From Rhyacophila brunnea (lineage: Eukaryota > Arthropoda > Insecta > Trichoptera > Rhyacophilidae), in the NCBI GenBank assembly GCA_022495005.1, contig JAGYXB010000620.1, forward strand, positions 186,001 to 250,000: DNA of 64,000 bases, given 5' to 3'. Positions within the stretch are counted from its first letter, which is position 1. Each line of letters opens with the position of its first letter. The notes under the pieces are model-generated. The model was not told the origin of the DNA. It saw nothing but the letters and a program-made list of their open reading frames with translations, and searched no databases. Both the position numbers and the translations under genes were made by a program. Positions 32,836-45,974 of the stretch are shown piece after piece.

Positions 32836-33629
32836 TATAACTTACTGACTCCCCGTCTTATTTATCGTCTTAAGGCATTCGCGCATTCCTGTAATCATCC
32901 ACTCAAACCCCCACCGACCTCCCCATACACAACCCTCGTTTGAACGACAATCGATTTATAAGGGTATTGTACTACACATCTGTGGCACAATTACATTGAT
33001 GGGGATAACCAGTGATAACAATTAGGTATCTGCAAAAACTGATTGTTGAATTCCGTATAACTCCCAGTTAGATCTAATTGATTATTCAGATTCGTATTAT
33101 ATAACTATTATATAACCTAAAGTGTGTACCTACATTCATATTTACTTATTATATTATGTTTTATTAAGTAGAGTAGATATATGCTTCATAACTTTGATAG
33201 TCTAGGATGAAAATGATGTAATATATTCTAAAAAAAAATTTTTCCATATACAATCTATCTATTTATTTATTACCTACTACATAACATATTAAAACAAGTG
33301 AATATCGTTTGATCTAATTTTATGCGAGGTAATCAGGTAAAGAGGCATATCAGTATAGTAAAGATTGCAAAAAAGTGCAGTTATAAAACGTATTTTCTAA
33401 TTATCTATATATTATTTTTAAACATAAAATTTTCTTGAAATATTGGATCAACACAAATAAGACAGTGTAAAACAGAATGTTCACGAATAAATGTTTGCTA
33501 ATATCAATCAAAACTTAATTAAAAGATTCTTAAATCTCAAATCTGGTGTTGAATAAAAATAGAGATAATCTCTTCAAAGTCTAAAAGGTGAATAAATTTT
33601 GGTATCAATACTTTCTCATAAGCCTATAG
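32836..33629. other. No gene seen
   Basis: AT-rich DNA without clear features. Confidence 0.4.
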
Positions 33630-33871
33630 CAGTGGTCTTCAAATGTGTTCCACGAAACCCAGGGGTTCCGCGGCACCTCTCTGGGGGTTCCGAGAGTCAA
33701 AATAAAAATTCGCGAGTCAAAAAAAATCGACAAATAGACCTACACTTCGACAGATTATGTAAAAAAAATGTAATTATTTTAGGATATATTTTTTAAGGAT
33801 GGGATGGGATTCCCCGACAAAAACTTATAATTCTAAGGGTTCCGTGAGTCGACAAAGTTTGAAGACCACTG
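33630..33871. mobile_element. Complete small hAT MITE
   Basis: Ends CAGTGGTCTTCAAA and, inverted, TTTGAAGACCACTG bound 242 bp. GCCTATAG is duplicated exactly on both sides (33622-33629 and 33872-33879). CAGTGG-type ends with an 8-bp duplication define a hAT element of the Charlie-like group. Internal GGGGTTCCG repeats form further inverted pairs. No frame. Confidence 0.95.
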
Positions 33872-33879
33872 GCCTATAG

Positions 33880-34660
33880 TAACCCATTGCTGGATTCAAA
33901 TATAATCTTTACAAATTGAAAGATTGAGACGTTCACAATATGGCACGAAAAATAAAGAAATATAACAATTAGAAACAGTATAAAGAGAATAAGTAGACCT
34001 TATTTTAATAATATATAAAACATTTTGGTGAATATATTTGAAGGGGTGAAATATTATAATTTTGAAAATAGAGAATGTAGTTAATATACAAAAATGTACT
34101 GAAATTGTTTAGACCTACGATGCCTTCAAATAAAATTATTGGCATTTCAAAATATCAAAACATATCGATTTATTACCAAAAGTACACCAGTAAAATGTCT
34201 TCAATGGGGCTAGTATTAGACGTAAGTTTAGGAAACACTGATTTAGTGAAATAGTTATACCACCAAAACCATAGTCAATGTTAATAGAAAATATAAAAAT
34301 ACCCACAAGTTTTATTACGTACGTTTATATCGTATACTTCTGCTGACAATTTTATATATTTACATATTTTAAAAGAAGACAGCCAACCCCGCAGAAGATG
34401 TGTGAGGTTTGTGTCTGACTTATGTTACGAACGTGTTGTAATTTTTTACACTTTTTCAAGTGTATGTTTTTTATACCTCAAGTTTTCTTATAAACGTATA
34501 TATATATATATGTAAGCGGGGTGAAAAATTTGGCGCGTTTTTGCAAGAACCTACCTAACCGGTGACTGATTTATCCGACGAACACACTGCTCGGTTACGC
34601 CTATTTTACATCACTGGAACAAACCTATTGTGAGAACACACAGGTAACATTGTAGGTGTA
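33880..34660. other. No gene seen
   Basis: AT-rich; a (TA)n tract at about 34498-34512. No exon or bounded repeat. Confidence 0.4.
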
Positions 34661-34867
34661 CAGGTAGCTCACCAATAGACAAGACTGATGATAAGACATT
34701 TACGTTGTCGGACATAGAATAATAAATTTCTTTGAACATATCCAAAAATAGAAATTTTATTAATACAGCTTCCCTTTACAATTTTTTGACGATCCTCGTA
34801 GTCCATAGTGTAAGTCACTGGGTTCTCATTCTTTATTTCCGGTAGGTTCACAATAAGTAAGTGAGAA

Positions 34868-35100
34868 TAGGTAAAGGACGCGACCACGTAGGTAATTGAC
34901 AATAACGTTAAATTCTTTACGACCCCAGAATGGGAAACCATCCCTCGTGATATGTCATTGGCTGTAGATAGGATAGAAACTGTATGAAGAATGGTCCACC
35001 CATCTAACCAGTTAGTACTTTTTAGAGGGCTGTGAAGAAATATTTCGGTACGAACGGCGACGTGTGACGTCTGAAAACCACTGTACCTACTAATTATTGA
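34868..35100 (-). repeat. Fragment of LINE-tail family (third copy)
   Basis: On the minus strand, GGGATGGTTTCCCATTCTGGGG and TCAATTACCTACGTGGTCGCG align with the tails at 48412-48690 and 59412-60180. The minus-strand frame from 35187 to 34669 covers it, but only the shared segment resembles the other copies. Sequence further upstream (to about 35100) may be more of the same element. Confidence 0.5.
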
Positions 35101-35149
35101 GAACCAACCAATAGAGCAATCCATGTACTTAAATATTTCCATATATAAT

Positions 35150-35513
35150 TTTGAAAAACACTTTCTGAGAGAGTATATTATAACCAATAGAAATAATCTT
35201 TTTTGAAAAAAAGAAAGTCACCCCGACTTGGAATCGAACCCTGTATCTCCCGAGTGTATGCCTCATTCGTCGCATTTAACCAATATGCTACGGCGTGACA
35301 TACTAATAGCGACAAATTTTAACTATTGGTCAATTATAATACCTACTCATCAGCGTTCTTTCAAATCAAGCTACTTTGGCAATCGATTTTTGTTTCTTAA
35401 ATCAAAGTAGGTATATTACTATTACTTTGATTACTAACCGACGTCGTGGAATTTCTCCAATATTTTTTAGATGTAACTACTTGCACTTGCTAATAATTTT
35501 ATTCGTTGAATAA
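35150..35513 (-). mobile_element. tRNA-like-bearing MITE, minus copy
   Basis: It ends with TTATTCGTTGAATAA at 35499-35513. In minus orientation it runs through ATTATTAGCAAGTGCAAG, ACGTCGGTTAGTAAT, AATAGTTAAAATTTGTCGC, a tRNA-like core (plus strand 35222-35300, B box GGAATCGAACCCTG), then AAAAAAGATTATTTCTATTGG. The far end is truncated. It gives the fullest view of the left half of the family. Confidence 0.75.
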
Positions 35514-36280
35514 CAGAACAATGAAAATCTAATGCTGTTATTTAGTAGAAATATACACTATTAAGTATTTTCATCCTAATAATACATGGTATTATTAATA
35601 CAGTTTATTTCCTAAATGTCAATAAGCACCAGGGTGTTAAAATAACAGCAAGCTTCCGAGGCAACTGTTTTAATTGAGACAATTATCATAATATATTCAA
35701 ACCCAACATAATAATATGCCACTATTAATCATTGTGGAATTATTTTTCTCTGATTCCTGCTTTAACGTGAGAAATCGTATACTACAGTACAGTACAGTAT
35801 CTACTTACTGCCAGGCAAACTTTTGGAATAATCTGATATTTAATGAATAATGCATTATTACATATATATAAGCTTTTTTAATATATGCTTAACGATACAT
35901 CTTATAACAATATTATCAATAATATATTAAATCGGTAAGTAATTCCTTAAGCATTCGCCTCCTTGCGATATATTATGTGGATTCGAATCACATCTTTTCC
36001 GAGGATTGTTCTTATATCTAGTTGCTGTTCCTAATTATGTTAATAAAATAATAAAAAAAATGTAATTACAATAATCACTTCTAAGCGGAGCACGTTATCG
36101 TCATCCGCAGAATGGAGATTATATCAAAATCTGGATTGACATCTTTTTTCCTAGCCGCGGGATTCTACCAACTTGGTTACCATGGGTACACGTGAAGTAC
36201 TTGATTACCTACTACTAAACATTATTATTATCATAGTATCATAATATACACATTTGTTAAATTTCAGTGTTTGTTCCAGC
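35514..36280. other. No gene seen
   Basis: AT-rich; a short ACAGTACAGTACAGTA tract near 35783. Nothing else. Confidence 0.4.
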
Positions 36281-36558
36281 ACATCTATTCTATACACAAG
36301 GCTGCTATCGGCGGATATCGAAGATAGTTTATCAAATTTATATATTGTGGCAGTTAATTGTTATAAAAAGTTAACCGTCTGAACTGTCAAAAAGTGCTAT
36401 GTGCTATACTTTGGCTGTGTTAACTTTTAGAGCGATATAGGTAGTTTTGACAATTTAGACGGCTAGTTTATTGTAACAATTATAATACCTCAAGATTTAA
36501 ATATGATTAACTATCCTCGATAGCCGCCGATAGCTGCCTTGTATATATATAATAGATG
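36281..36558. mobile_element. Foldback element, uninterrupted copy
   Basis: ACATCTATTCTATACACAAGG at the left is mirrored by CCTTGTATATATATAATAGATG at the right. Inside are paired GCTGCTATCGGCGG / CCGCCGATAGCTGC and GTTAACCGTCTGAACTGTC segments. It shows the uninterrupted form of the site split in the outer element at 31648. Confidence 0.8.
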
Positions 36559-38301
36559 CGCTGGCCCCTTTTGACTTCTTGCATGTTCCTCGCATTTTGC
36601 TATAAACGCAAAATAACATCGCGTACTAATACAAATTTTAAATTCCATTATGTGGAAAAGTTGAAGTGATATGCATGTTTTTTCACATTTCTTCCTGGAT
36701 AACTTCCATGATGAATGTTTAGCAAAAACAAATGACGTGTTATTGTTTCATTGCATGAAAAATCTGCCCACCGATTAATTGAAGTTGCTGAATCAATAGT
36801 CATTCTTTGGTTAACGAAATAATCTTGGTAAGTCTATTAATATGTCTTTGCATATATATATATACGCATTTGTAAAATAAGTTTGTTTTACACTTTTTTT
36901 CTGGAAATCGTCCATGACGAATCTTTGGCAAAACCTTACGATTAATAAGATCATTGATTAAAACTTAGTTTTTCGTAAAAGGGTTAAGTATGTAGACTCA
37001 TGTTTGTAGTTCCGGACCGCCCCCAAATTTAATCAGTATGTAATTCTACCGCATTAAAACCTATGTACTGTATTTATTGTCTCTGGGAAGTAGGCGAACA
37101 TTGAGCGTAAAATCGTGACAGAAAAACACTGCAGATTTTAGTTTATATTTTTATATTATAGAGTAGATAGTTAAACACTATGTTACAGTATAAAATAGAG
37201 TATTTTAAGAAAATATAAAATACAGTGTGAGTATTTTACAGAAGTTTATGTAGGCGGTTTGGTGAACCCACCTACCCATAATCTGTTTAGTGGAATATCT
37301 CCCCAAAGCGCAGGGTAGGGTTGAAGAAATAATAATGACCTTAAAGCAAGTAAATCTCTCCTTGTAATCACCCTTATCTAATCGGGCTCAAAAATCATCC
37401 TGAAGCGCCCCTGTATACTCGGAGCAGTGGCGTACGCTTAGAATATGTGGAATTGAAAAAAAAAATCACGCCCTCAGGGAGGAAATTCAAATTTTACTAC
37501 AACGCGTTTTCGACGCCGTGAAATATGTTTGCCATCCTCTTGTTAATACGCTCGCCTAACGTTATGTTACGTTATTTTATGTTACATAACGTTTCTACTC
37601 TACTCCAGTGATAAGCAACCGTTCTGTGCATATACTATATAATATTATGCCACTTCCGATAAATTCTATCAATTTGCTCATAGGGTGTTTATTCTTTCTA
37701 GATGAATGCTCACCTTACCTTACAGAGCTAACCTGCCATTAGTAATGCCAATTCGGAGGGCAATAACCATGTTTCATGAAATCGCTTCGGATATTGATAT
37801 ATTCCACTTACGTGAGGGCGAATTTAGGTGGGCGTTATTTTATAAGTTTTTAAGATAGGGTCTATCAATAGTTCACTCTGTGTGCTTCCATCTACTTTTA
37901 TTTTATTTCTTATTTTATTACTTGTATTATTAACTCACATTGCTCTGTATTTTTATTTGAAAAATTGTTAACACTTATTTTATGCCATGTCGTAAACGCT
38001 TTACATTTGCAATTTATTATGTTCATTATAATATGTAAAATAAATAAATTTAAATTTGAATTTACTATAAGCACCTGTATACATTACACCAGCGAAAAAA
38101 TACGAAGCTTGCAATTTGAGACTAATTTATTATTGATTTTACATTTCAAAGTATTTTGCTTAATTATTACACATACTATCTAGAAATATTAATAAGAAAA
38201 ATATTTTTTTGTTAACGCCAAAAATAAACAATTTTTAAGTCATGATATTATGTTTATCATTAAAACTTAGTTGATTAAGTTTTCTCTAATGCATCATAGT
38301 T
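36559..38301. other. No gene seen
   Basis: AT-rich with small features only: a hairpin-like AACGTTATGTTACG...GTTACATAACGTT at 37558-37592 and a GC-richer patch near 37250-37440. Confidence 0.4.
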
Positions 38302-38420
38302 AGACGGCTCTCGTGGTCCAGTGTATAAGGCACTGGGCTTTCAACCGGAGGCCCCGGTGTCAATATGTTTATGTAATTTTCTCAATGCCTGTGTGTTTGT
38401 GGTTGGTTTTATTACTAAAT
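38302..38420 (+). mobile_element. tRNA-derived SINE, family 1, copy 2
   Basis: Head GACGGCTCTCGTGGTCCAGTG with TATAAGGCACTGGGCTTTCA is a tRNA-like 5' half. The B box is damaged (GGTGTCAAT in place of GGTTCAAAT). The tail TTATGTAATTTTCTCAATGCC...GTGTGTTTGTG matches the copy at 10847. Confidence 0.7.
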
Positions 38421-38460
38421 CTACTACTGTCATTATGCTTCATGTCCTGTTGTAGTGTTC

Positions 38461-38488
38461 AGTAATATATATATATATATATATATCT
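38461..38488. repeat. (AT)n microsatellite
   Basis: Simple alternating TA run of about 26 bases, next to the SINE tail. Confidence 0.9.
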
Positions 38489-38602
38489 AATGTATTTGAT
38501 ATTCTTTATATCGAATGTAATTTTAGTATAATTAAAATAGTGTAGCTAAATTTCAACTGAGTGATTCCGTTAATTACTAGAAATGTCACAATAGCATTTT
38601 AT

Positions 38603-38793
38603 GGCACAAGCCGGTTTACAGGTTGCTAGTCGGGTATCGCGCAAATTTTCATGGCCGATTTTAGCAAAATTCATGAATTCGAGAATGAAAACCTTATCTA
38701 ACGTAATCTAACCTAACAAACAATTCAGTATAATATAGGCTATTTTGAAAATTTGTTTGACGCTGGCTTCTTGTTAAGCGACAAGAACCCATT
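38603..38793. mobile_element. CCTAA-core MITE family, copy C
   Basis: Left tip GCACAAGCCGGTTTACAGG, the shared GCAAAATTCATGAATTCGAG block, a reduced core AATCTAACCTAAC, then AGGCTATTTTGAAAATTTG and CTGGCTTCTTG. Ends are weakly paired. Confidence 0.7.
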
Positions 38794-39344
38794 TTATTAG
38801 CAAAACTGCTGGAATTAATGGAATTAATGGAATTAACCATTGTATGGAAAAGCTATAGGTCGAGGTTACTCGATTTTCACTCGCATACTTTATAATACAC
38901 TCACTTGGATAAATATTACATTTAATTGATCAGATTAAGATACTTATGTACATGATAAATATACACTTGTTATTGATATGTTTTCGGGAAAATCTAACAA
39001 TATCTATGCATGGTTTTACATAATAATAAACGGTTGAGATCCACTTTTTCACGCGGCACTATAGTATTATTCACATGTGCCATTTTGTAACGATAAAGGA
39101 GCCGTATATTATAGAAATATACAAAATATAATAGGTATCTTTTTCATTCAAGATGTTTTTGCATATTTACTATTAATGCAAGTATATTTTTTATTACGTA
39201 AGTATGCATAATATAGCATTGTAAGTATGATTCCCTTGAAATTCATTAACGGTTTCTACGAAGAAGGTACCGACATACAATTATGTACATATTACAAATT
39301 TCCCAAGTGATTACGTTATAATAATATGTATAATATATTTTTAA

Positions 39345-39600
39345 TGCCTACGATGGACGAGCGGTAACGTGTCGGCCCATAATATCGTAGGTTTCGGGAT
39401 CGAATACCGGATCTTGGAAAATATCACATTTTGTTCGTGTGTGTGTTTGTTTTTTTTTGCATGTGTGTTTGGACCCAGAGTATGTACTTAATAGGTTCAG
39501 AAAGTAGTTAACATCAATTTTTTGTAAAAATAAAAAAAGGTTATTGTAACCTTCATTATGTGGATGTCATTATATTTTGTTAGGATCAAACTTAGTAAAA
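39345..39600 (+). mobile_element. tRNA-derived SINE, family 2, diverged copy
   Basis: Head GCCTACGATGGACGAGCGG, weak B box GGGATCGAATACC, then CAGAGTATG...TTAATAGGTTCAG, GTTAACATCAATTTTTTGTAAAAA and ACCTTCATTATGTGGATGTC, in the same order as 44402-44645. Confidence 0.7.
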
Positions 39601-39753
39601 TTAACTTTATCTAGTAGTCATCAAAGTAATCAGCCAGGCTAGAAATATTAATTGAGATTAGGTTCATTAATTTATTTTAAAAAAATCATTTCAGAACGTT
39701 ATGTATCTACTGAAATAATAATTATATAAAATCCTTTTTTTTAGTTAAGACGG

Positions 39754-40080
39754 TACTTCAGTGAAACGGCAAATAATTTTCTGGCTGGCAATCGGAGAGC
39801 GAAAGTCGAGCTGTGAACACGTCAATTTGTTTTGTGATGGCGACGGGGGAATTAATTCTTAAATCGTGTACAGATGACTAAAAACGTTATCCATTTACTT
39901 GAAAAAGAAAACATGTCAATGAATATATTATTATTATTAGTAATAAAACAATAAATATAACATTAAATGGACGCATGTTGACTTTTTTATGACAAATTAT
40001 GTTTCGTTCTGCACGCGTCATTTGCATAATCTTCGCGTCGCGTAGTAACGATCGTTTTAGACCGTGCCCCAGCTGAAGTA
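39754..40080 (-). mobile_element. 360-bp inverted-repeat family, minus copy
   Basis: Ends TACTTCAG (39754-39761) and CTGAAGTA (40073-40080) are exact inverses. The body is the reverse of 42078-42441 (GCTGTGAACACGTCAATTTG, CATGTCAATGAATATATTA). Best preserved termini of the three copies. Confidence 0.8.
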
Positions 40081-40690
40081 TAGCCGTAACAATTACTTAT
40101 TTATTTTTTCATGATGTTTGTTGAATGAAAGTTATATTATTTAAATAATGGATTCATTAATTTCAAATATTTTTATTAATGGCTTGGCAACCGAAATATT
40201 TATACTAATTTATATAATGTAAAATGATCACAAATATAATATTATTGTGCGGTTGGTGAGAATTCATAATTCGAGACATGTATATTAAAAAATATATATA
40301 TATATCAAGGATGAATTTATTTGGCATTAAATAATAATTATTGATTATTCCAGTAATGTAATTTTTATAGTAATTACATGAAAATGTACCCAATGTATAA
40401 TATGTCCATTGCTACTTTTCAAAAGGAAACCCAATGAAAATTCCTTTTACCTGCGGAGTTTTCCTGGAAATATATTACGTTACCTACTTGGAGTCTAATT
40501 TTGTATAATACAATTATTATAATTAAAAACATTTTTAAGATCGTAATTTTTAAATACCGTGTCGCTGTGATGATAATTTGCACTCATATCTGTACCTCAG
40601 ATCTAGTATGTTGTATGTACCATTTTGTAGTTTAATATATTATATTGTTCTTATCTAAAGTAAAAAATATAAGGCCAATATTCACATTTT
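40081..40690. other. No gene seen
   Basis: AT-rich; nothing recognisable. Confidence 0.4.
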
Positions 40691-40694
40691 AAAT

Positions 40695-41250
40695 CTGTTC
40701 ATAACAGAAAACTAATTTTTTTAAAATCATAAATCTGTAAGTTTATTAATGTCTTAAATTGCGTTTTCTCAAACCGTTTCTTTTTAGACATACGATCCAC
40801 TGGCTCCCAGGTACAAATATATTTTATTTTGACTGTCGTGGTTATCAGCGTCAACAGCAACGGTCGACGAAGACCTTTTCTAGCTGTAACTTATATACAA
40901 TACAATAATACCAATATTGTTCAGTTTCTACAAACTGAAGTAAAAGAGTAATTCAACAAAATCACCTAAATCATATAATAATATGTACACCAGAATCTGT
41001 GGGTCTTATGTCTGATTTTGGCGAAAATGAGTTAAGTAGAGATTTTTATCCAAAGTGTCATATTGTCTGGGGAAAATTCTGATATTATGTATATTCATAA
41101 CAGAAATTCCTAAAACCGTAAAGCCGTAAGTCCATTAACATTGAGTGTTTGAAAAAACTCAGAAGTGTTCTTTTACGACATAAGATAAACTAAATCTTAG
41201 GAACAAATATTATTATGACCGTCACTCACGTTATTAGTTATAGTAAATTG
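40695..41250 (+). repeat. Old direct duplication, spacing about 400 bp
   Basis: The series TTCATAACAGAAA..., GTAAGT.TATTAA..T, GACATA.GAT..ACT, AGG.ACAAATAT..TATT and GAC.GTC occurs at 40695-40855 and again at 41096-41250 with many differences (roughly two thirds identical by eye). Confidence 0.45.
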
Positions 41251-41453
41251 GATACCTACAGCTTAAATAGTCATATGTACAAATTGCAAACATTTTTTTT
41301 TTGTAAACGTAAACAAACATAATAATGTTGTTTGCTTGTTGCAAATCACTACCCTAGCTGCTGTTCAGTTAAACTGTGATAAATTGCAAAATTTCAACGG
41401 ACTTTATAAATAATGTTCGTGAGCTACGAAATTCGCTGACCACTCCAAAATAA

Positions 41454-41729
41454 AATAACATACAAATCCAACGAGACGTTCGCATTTATTTACGTCATCT
41501 CAAGTATATTGAATTCCGTCCTCTATCTTTGTCTGGCCACGTCGACGAGAGAGCCCTCTCTATCCGGGCGCAAAATTTTGGCGCGCGGCGGATGTGCAGA
41601 AATCGAATTACTTCCGGTCTGGCTGACCCCGCTTCCTTTATGCCGACTGACAGTTGGGATGGCCTCCTGGACCCAGCCCTGACTGCATTGTTAACCTCTC
41701 AGACACAAGACGTTTTCCTAACAGTGTAG
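41454..41729 (+). other. Unrecognised open frame, GC-richer than flanks
   Basis: The frame is open for 91 codons before TAG at 41727-41729 and has no ATG near its start, so it would be an exon or a fragment. It includes RDVRIYLRHLKYIEF and GARRMCRNRITSGLADPASF, without a domain I recognise. There is no strong splice acceptor upstream. It could be a retrotransposon or retrogene fragment, or chance. Confidence 0.25.
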
Positions 41730-42077
41730 TAGGACCATAAAGCGGGAATTTTGAACATAATATAATGCAAAATTATAATAATTTTATACGAGTCATTCCA
41801 TGTAAGTTGAATTTGCGCTTGTTGCCTTTTCATGTAAAAATTAAATTCCTTGCAATTTACTATAAATTGTAGATACTTAGTGCTATTTTTTATTTATTGT
41901 ATCAATTGAACTGGTGTATGGAGTTGCTGAAGGCTTCTAGCTTCTTTGATCACATAATATGATATTACATATTATATATTAATACAGCGTATAACGAACG
42001 TTTTCAAATAGCATATCACATTAAAATGAAGGTTGTATAATTTTTAGTCCAAAAGGACTGTACATAATATAACTACA

Positions 42078-42441
42078 TACTTAACTCAAATATCGGGCAT
42101 GATCTAAAAAGATCGTGGCTAGGCGATGCGCGGATTGTGCAAATGACGCGTGCCGAACGAAATATAATTTGTCATATAAATCCAACATGCGTCCATTTAA
42201 TGTTTTGTTTATTGTTCTATTAGTAACAAAAATAATATATTCATTGAGATGTTTTCTTTTTCAAGTAAATGGGTAACGTTTTTTAGTCATCTTTACACGA
42301 TTTAAGAGTTAATACCCCCGTCGCCATCACGAAACAAATTGACGTGTTCACAGCTCGACGTTCGCTCTCCGATTGCCAGCGAGTCCAAAATTTCGTCGCA
42401 CCTATAGTTGAAAATTATTTGCCATTTCACTGAAGGACCTA
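42078..42441 (+). mobile_element. 360-bp inverted-repeat family, copy 3
   Basis: The body GATCGTGGCTAGGCGATGCG to GCCAGCGAGTCCAAAATTTCG matches 20155-20547 closely. The left tip (TACTTAACTCAAATATCGGG) has small insertions and the right tip reads CACTGAAGGACCTACTG, so both ends are eroded. Confidence 0.75.
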
Positions 42442-43805
42442 CTGTCTTAACAGATACATGATATTGATTATCTATTAAAATATTATAATAATAGAGATTG
42501 TCAGTGACTCCATTTTGGAGAAGGGTTAAGATCCTGATCACTCCCTGATGTAATACATCTTAAATTTAAATTGTAAAAGTTAGTAGAATATGTCAATAAT
42601 ACGTATGATAAATTGCAACAATATCCCTAATATTGCAGTATAAGTAGAATCTATTTTTAACTATGTATGATACAAAAATGCAGAAAGTTTGCGCACGTGT
42701 TTCAAATATTGGACAATATTTAATACTTTACAAACATGAACATCGATTTGCAACAATCACTTTTGTTACAAAATCGGTATAGAGTTTATTTTCTAACAGC
42801 TTTTCAATTGTTTACGAAATAATGAAATCAATCCTTCAAATTCCTGTATTCATTGCTTATAAAGCAATTTATGAAAATCGTATAATTAACAAAAAAACTT
42901 TCAGCAGTAAAATTACACAATGAAAATTATCGAGACTAGTTTGTGACAAGAAAGTTCGAAAATGCCTTTGTCTGCCTTAAGCACATATCAGTTACTGTTC
43001 TACTGTCTGAAGTTGCTGGAAGGATGCTGTTTCTCTTTGTGCTCAAAATAGGTACCTTAATCTAGGTTCCTCCCTTTTATTTGGCTATCTTTAATAACCC
43101 CTTCCCTCTGTTGAAGAAGAGCCTCTCGGGTGGAGGTGAATTTTATTATTATTATTAAATACTTGTTAAAAATAAAAAAAATATTCATTTATTTATTAAT
43201 TATAAAAATATGGATTCCTTAAAGTGTCATTAATGTTATACACGACGAAAAAAAAAAACTTTTCCCACAAATGGAAACGGTCCCCCTTTCCTTCTCGAAA
43301 AAGTTGACAAAAAAGGCGCTTCGAAAATAAAATATCTTTTTGTCCGTTTTAATTGTCTTTTTTTTAAAATTCGAAATAAAGCAGTAAATAGGTAGGTAGG
43401 CACCTACGCGACTAACTACCTACGCAGAATATAATGCTGTCCATTTAGTACTGGGCTATAGGTATCTTTCGCGGACCATTTTTCGGAAAGGGACTTGAGG
43501 GAATTTCCCTTTGTTGTATTTAAAAGATGCTCTTTTATTTCGTATTTAATGCTCGCTTAGACAGTATTGTCCGCTTTCATTCCGATATTCACGGTGTTCT
43601 GACGACAATATTAATGTGACATCCATTATTCTAATCGACATTAATATTTATAGAAATGCTTGCTAATTATCAAAGACCTTTTATTGTTCATGTCATTTAA
43701 AAGAAAAATAAGACGCTTAACTCTTAAGAATTATAATACAAAAAATAGAATATTAAATGGCCGATATCTAAAAATAAAAATATTCAAACAAATTCGAAAT
43801 TTGAA
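42442..43805. other. No gene; GC-richer patch 43240-43620
   Basis: 43240-43370 and 43430-43620 are single-copy, less AT-rich and have no exon-like frame (candidate conserved noncoding DNA). The remainder is AT-rich with no features. Confidence 0.3.
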
Positions 43806-43935
43806 TTGGCTTTACAATCCTATGAAGATCTGGACCGCCTTACGTACAGGTTTTTAAATAAATTTTTGTTTTACGAGGAATGGATGTTAGTCACTTGCTC
43901 AACATATCAAGTCTATACTCATGGCCAAAACACAC
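43806..43935 (-). mobile_element. SINE family 2, 3' fragment
   Basis: On the minus strand, GAGTATAGACTTGATATGTTG, GAGCAAGTGACTAACATCC and CTCGTAAAACAAAAA match the body of the copies at 23745 and 44402. The tRNA-like head is missing. Confidence 0.65.
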
Positions 43936-44401
43936 AACAAAAACAACATGTGAATTTTTTTGCAACGATATTATGCCATTATGCATATTATGCCATAGTA
44001 GGCGTACAAAAATTATAAATATTATTATGTAATAATTCAAGCAACTTCTCTAATATCTAATTCTAATTATAAGTTAGTAAATTTTCACCTGATGCGTAGT
44101 CGCTCGGCCATAGTGGGCGTAATGATATAAAAATATATAATGTAAACATTCTATATTTTATTTATTTATTTATTCATTCAGAAAAAATATTATATAAATA
44201 ATTAATAATAGAATAACACTGTTTGGATACTGCACCACAATACACAGTAGGTATACAATAATTATAAATAGTGAAGTATTTACGTAAGTTAATGTTAACG
44301 TATGTAACACTAATGTTAAGTTTAATGTGGTATAATAAAATATACAGTGGACGAAAATCAGTAAATATCAAGTAAAATCAAAAATTATAATCTTAATTGA
44401 A

Positions 44402-44645
44402 GCCCACGATAGTTGAGCAGCCTACACGTTGGCTTATAACGTCGTAGGTCTCAAGTTCGAACCCTGGGTCTGGCAAATACATTGTATATTGTTTTTTAAT
44501 TTATGTTAGAAGTCAGAGTATGGGCCTTATAGGTTGGGCAAGTGGCTAATATCGATTTTTCGTAAAAACAAAAATCTTTTAATACACACCTTCACTTTGT
44601 GGAAGTCCGTATGATACTACTCGGATCGGACATGGTCAAAAGAAA
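44402..44645 (+). mobile_element. tRNA-derived SINE, family 2, plus copy
   Basis: Head GCCCACGATAGTTGAGCAGCC, B box AGTTCGAACCC (44454-44464), then GTCAGAGTATGGGCC, GGGCAAGTGGCTAATATCG, ACACACCTTCACTTTGTGG and GGATCGGACATGGTC. Same structure as 23745-23980 but more diverged in the head. Confidence 0.8.
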
Positions 44646-45970
44646 GAATTAATTTGTCTACAAAAATTTAGTACCAATCGCTCGATAGATCACGATAATG
44701 AAATATCTTGTAAACCATATTACAATAAATGATTACATGCTGGTATATAAGGATTGTCAATGCGTCCACAGAGAAGTATAAAGAAAATAATAAATATATA
44801 GGTATACAATTAACAATATTATAAGGTATAATAATATCTAAATACGTTTTATTTTATTCTTCCTTTCCTCTTTATATTCTCGTACACTATGGTGTCCACA
44901 TGCTTCGCTTAAATAAAGCATGTGAATGAAGAAGAAGGCCTCAAGTAAAATGTTTGTATTTAAGTGTAACTGTTAAAAAATCAAAGTCACAACACACTTG
45001 CCTCGTGATATATTATGTACATTGAAGTTAGCTTTTTTTAAACTCCTAAGTAAGTATTCTCAGTAAGCGCATTACTGTAGAATAGCTTAAGATACATTCT
45101 GAATCCTATTACGGAGTTTTCGCACTGATGATGATATAAGGAACGAGCTTTTGCAACGAAACGGTACTTAGTTATCTCTCTAGACAACTTACGACTATGT
45201 GAAATTCATTGAATACACGTTCATGGCACTATAAAGTCATTTACCTTACCGTATTATACTGCGGAAGCTTCCAAAGCTCCTCTTTGACTGACTGGTTTTG
45301 TGTGATGCTTTTAGTATTATCAAGTCATTGGATTTCCGTAATAATGTGCAAATTAATTAGTTTTGTGTGTAGCATAGTATCTTCGCATCGATGAATACCT
45401 ATATTATAATCAGTAATTTGTCAAAAGCGCCGACTTTATCCGCTACGAATCAAATTATGTTAGTATACCGTGTTCACATAAGTCTTCTTCACAAGGTATC
45501 AAGCTAGTAAATAACCACCAATACTAGTTTATAGTATATATTTAATAAACCTTAACAATGCCGATTAACAAGACTGATAACTAAAATCTCAATCGTCGTG
45601 TTCAAACATCGTGACATTTAATGCCATATCAGCTCTCCCACATACAATTTATTGTATCTATCATAACATTATTAAAATAATATTTCTATCACAAAGATAC
45701 CTCTCATAATATTATCTGTAACTTAAACAGGTGAATCATCTTAATACAATGAATGCAGATTCTTCTCCGTCTGTCATCCCTTATCGGAGGTCGGCCTAGT
45801 AGAAATCTACATTTTATTGATTACCTTCTGCCCCACTGTCCGGAATAGTTAAGTTTAGCGAGATTTTTTAAATGGATACCATTTATTTATTATTTCTCGT
45901 TTAATTAATGAGCTAAAGATTCCTATAATACATTTGTTGTATCATAATGTGGACGAGTACTGTTGTAGCG
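44646..45970. other. No gene seen
   Basis: AT-rich; a small hairpin at about 44900-44922 (ATGCTT...AAGCAT). No exon or bounded repeat. Confidence 0.4.
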
Positions 45971-45974
45971 TTCT

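Noticed and set aside
34669..35187. 172-codon minus-strand open frame as a host gene
   Set aside because: It overlaps a tRNA-like MITE end and a retrotransposon-tail fragment, and shows no domain.
36281..36558. CTG target duplication at this foldback copy
   Set aside because: The flanks show CAG on one side and CTG on the other, an inverted rather than direct match, so no duplication can be claimed here.
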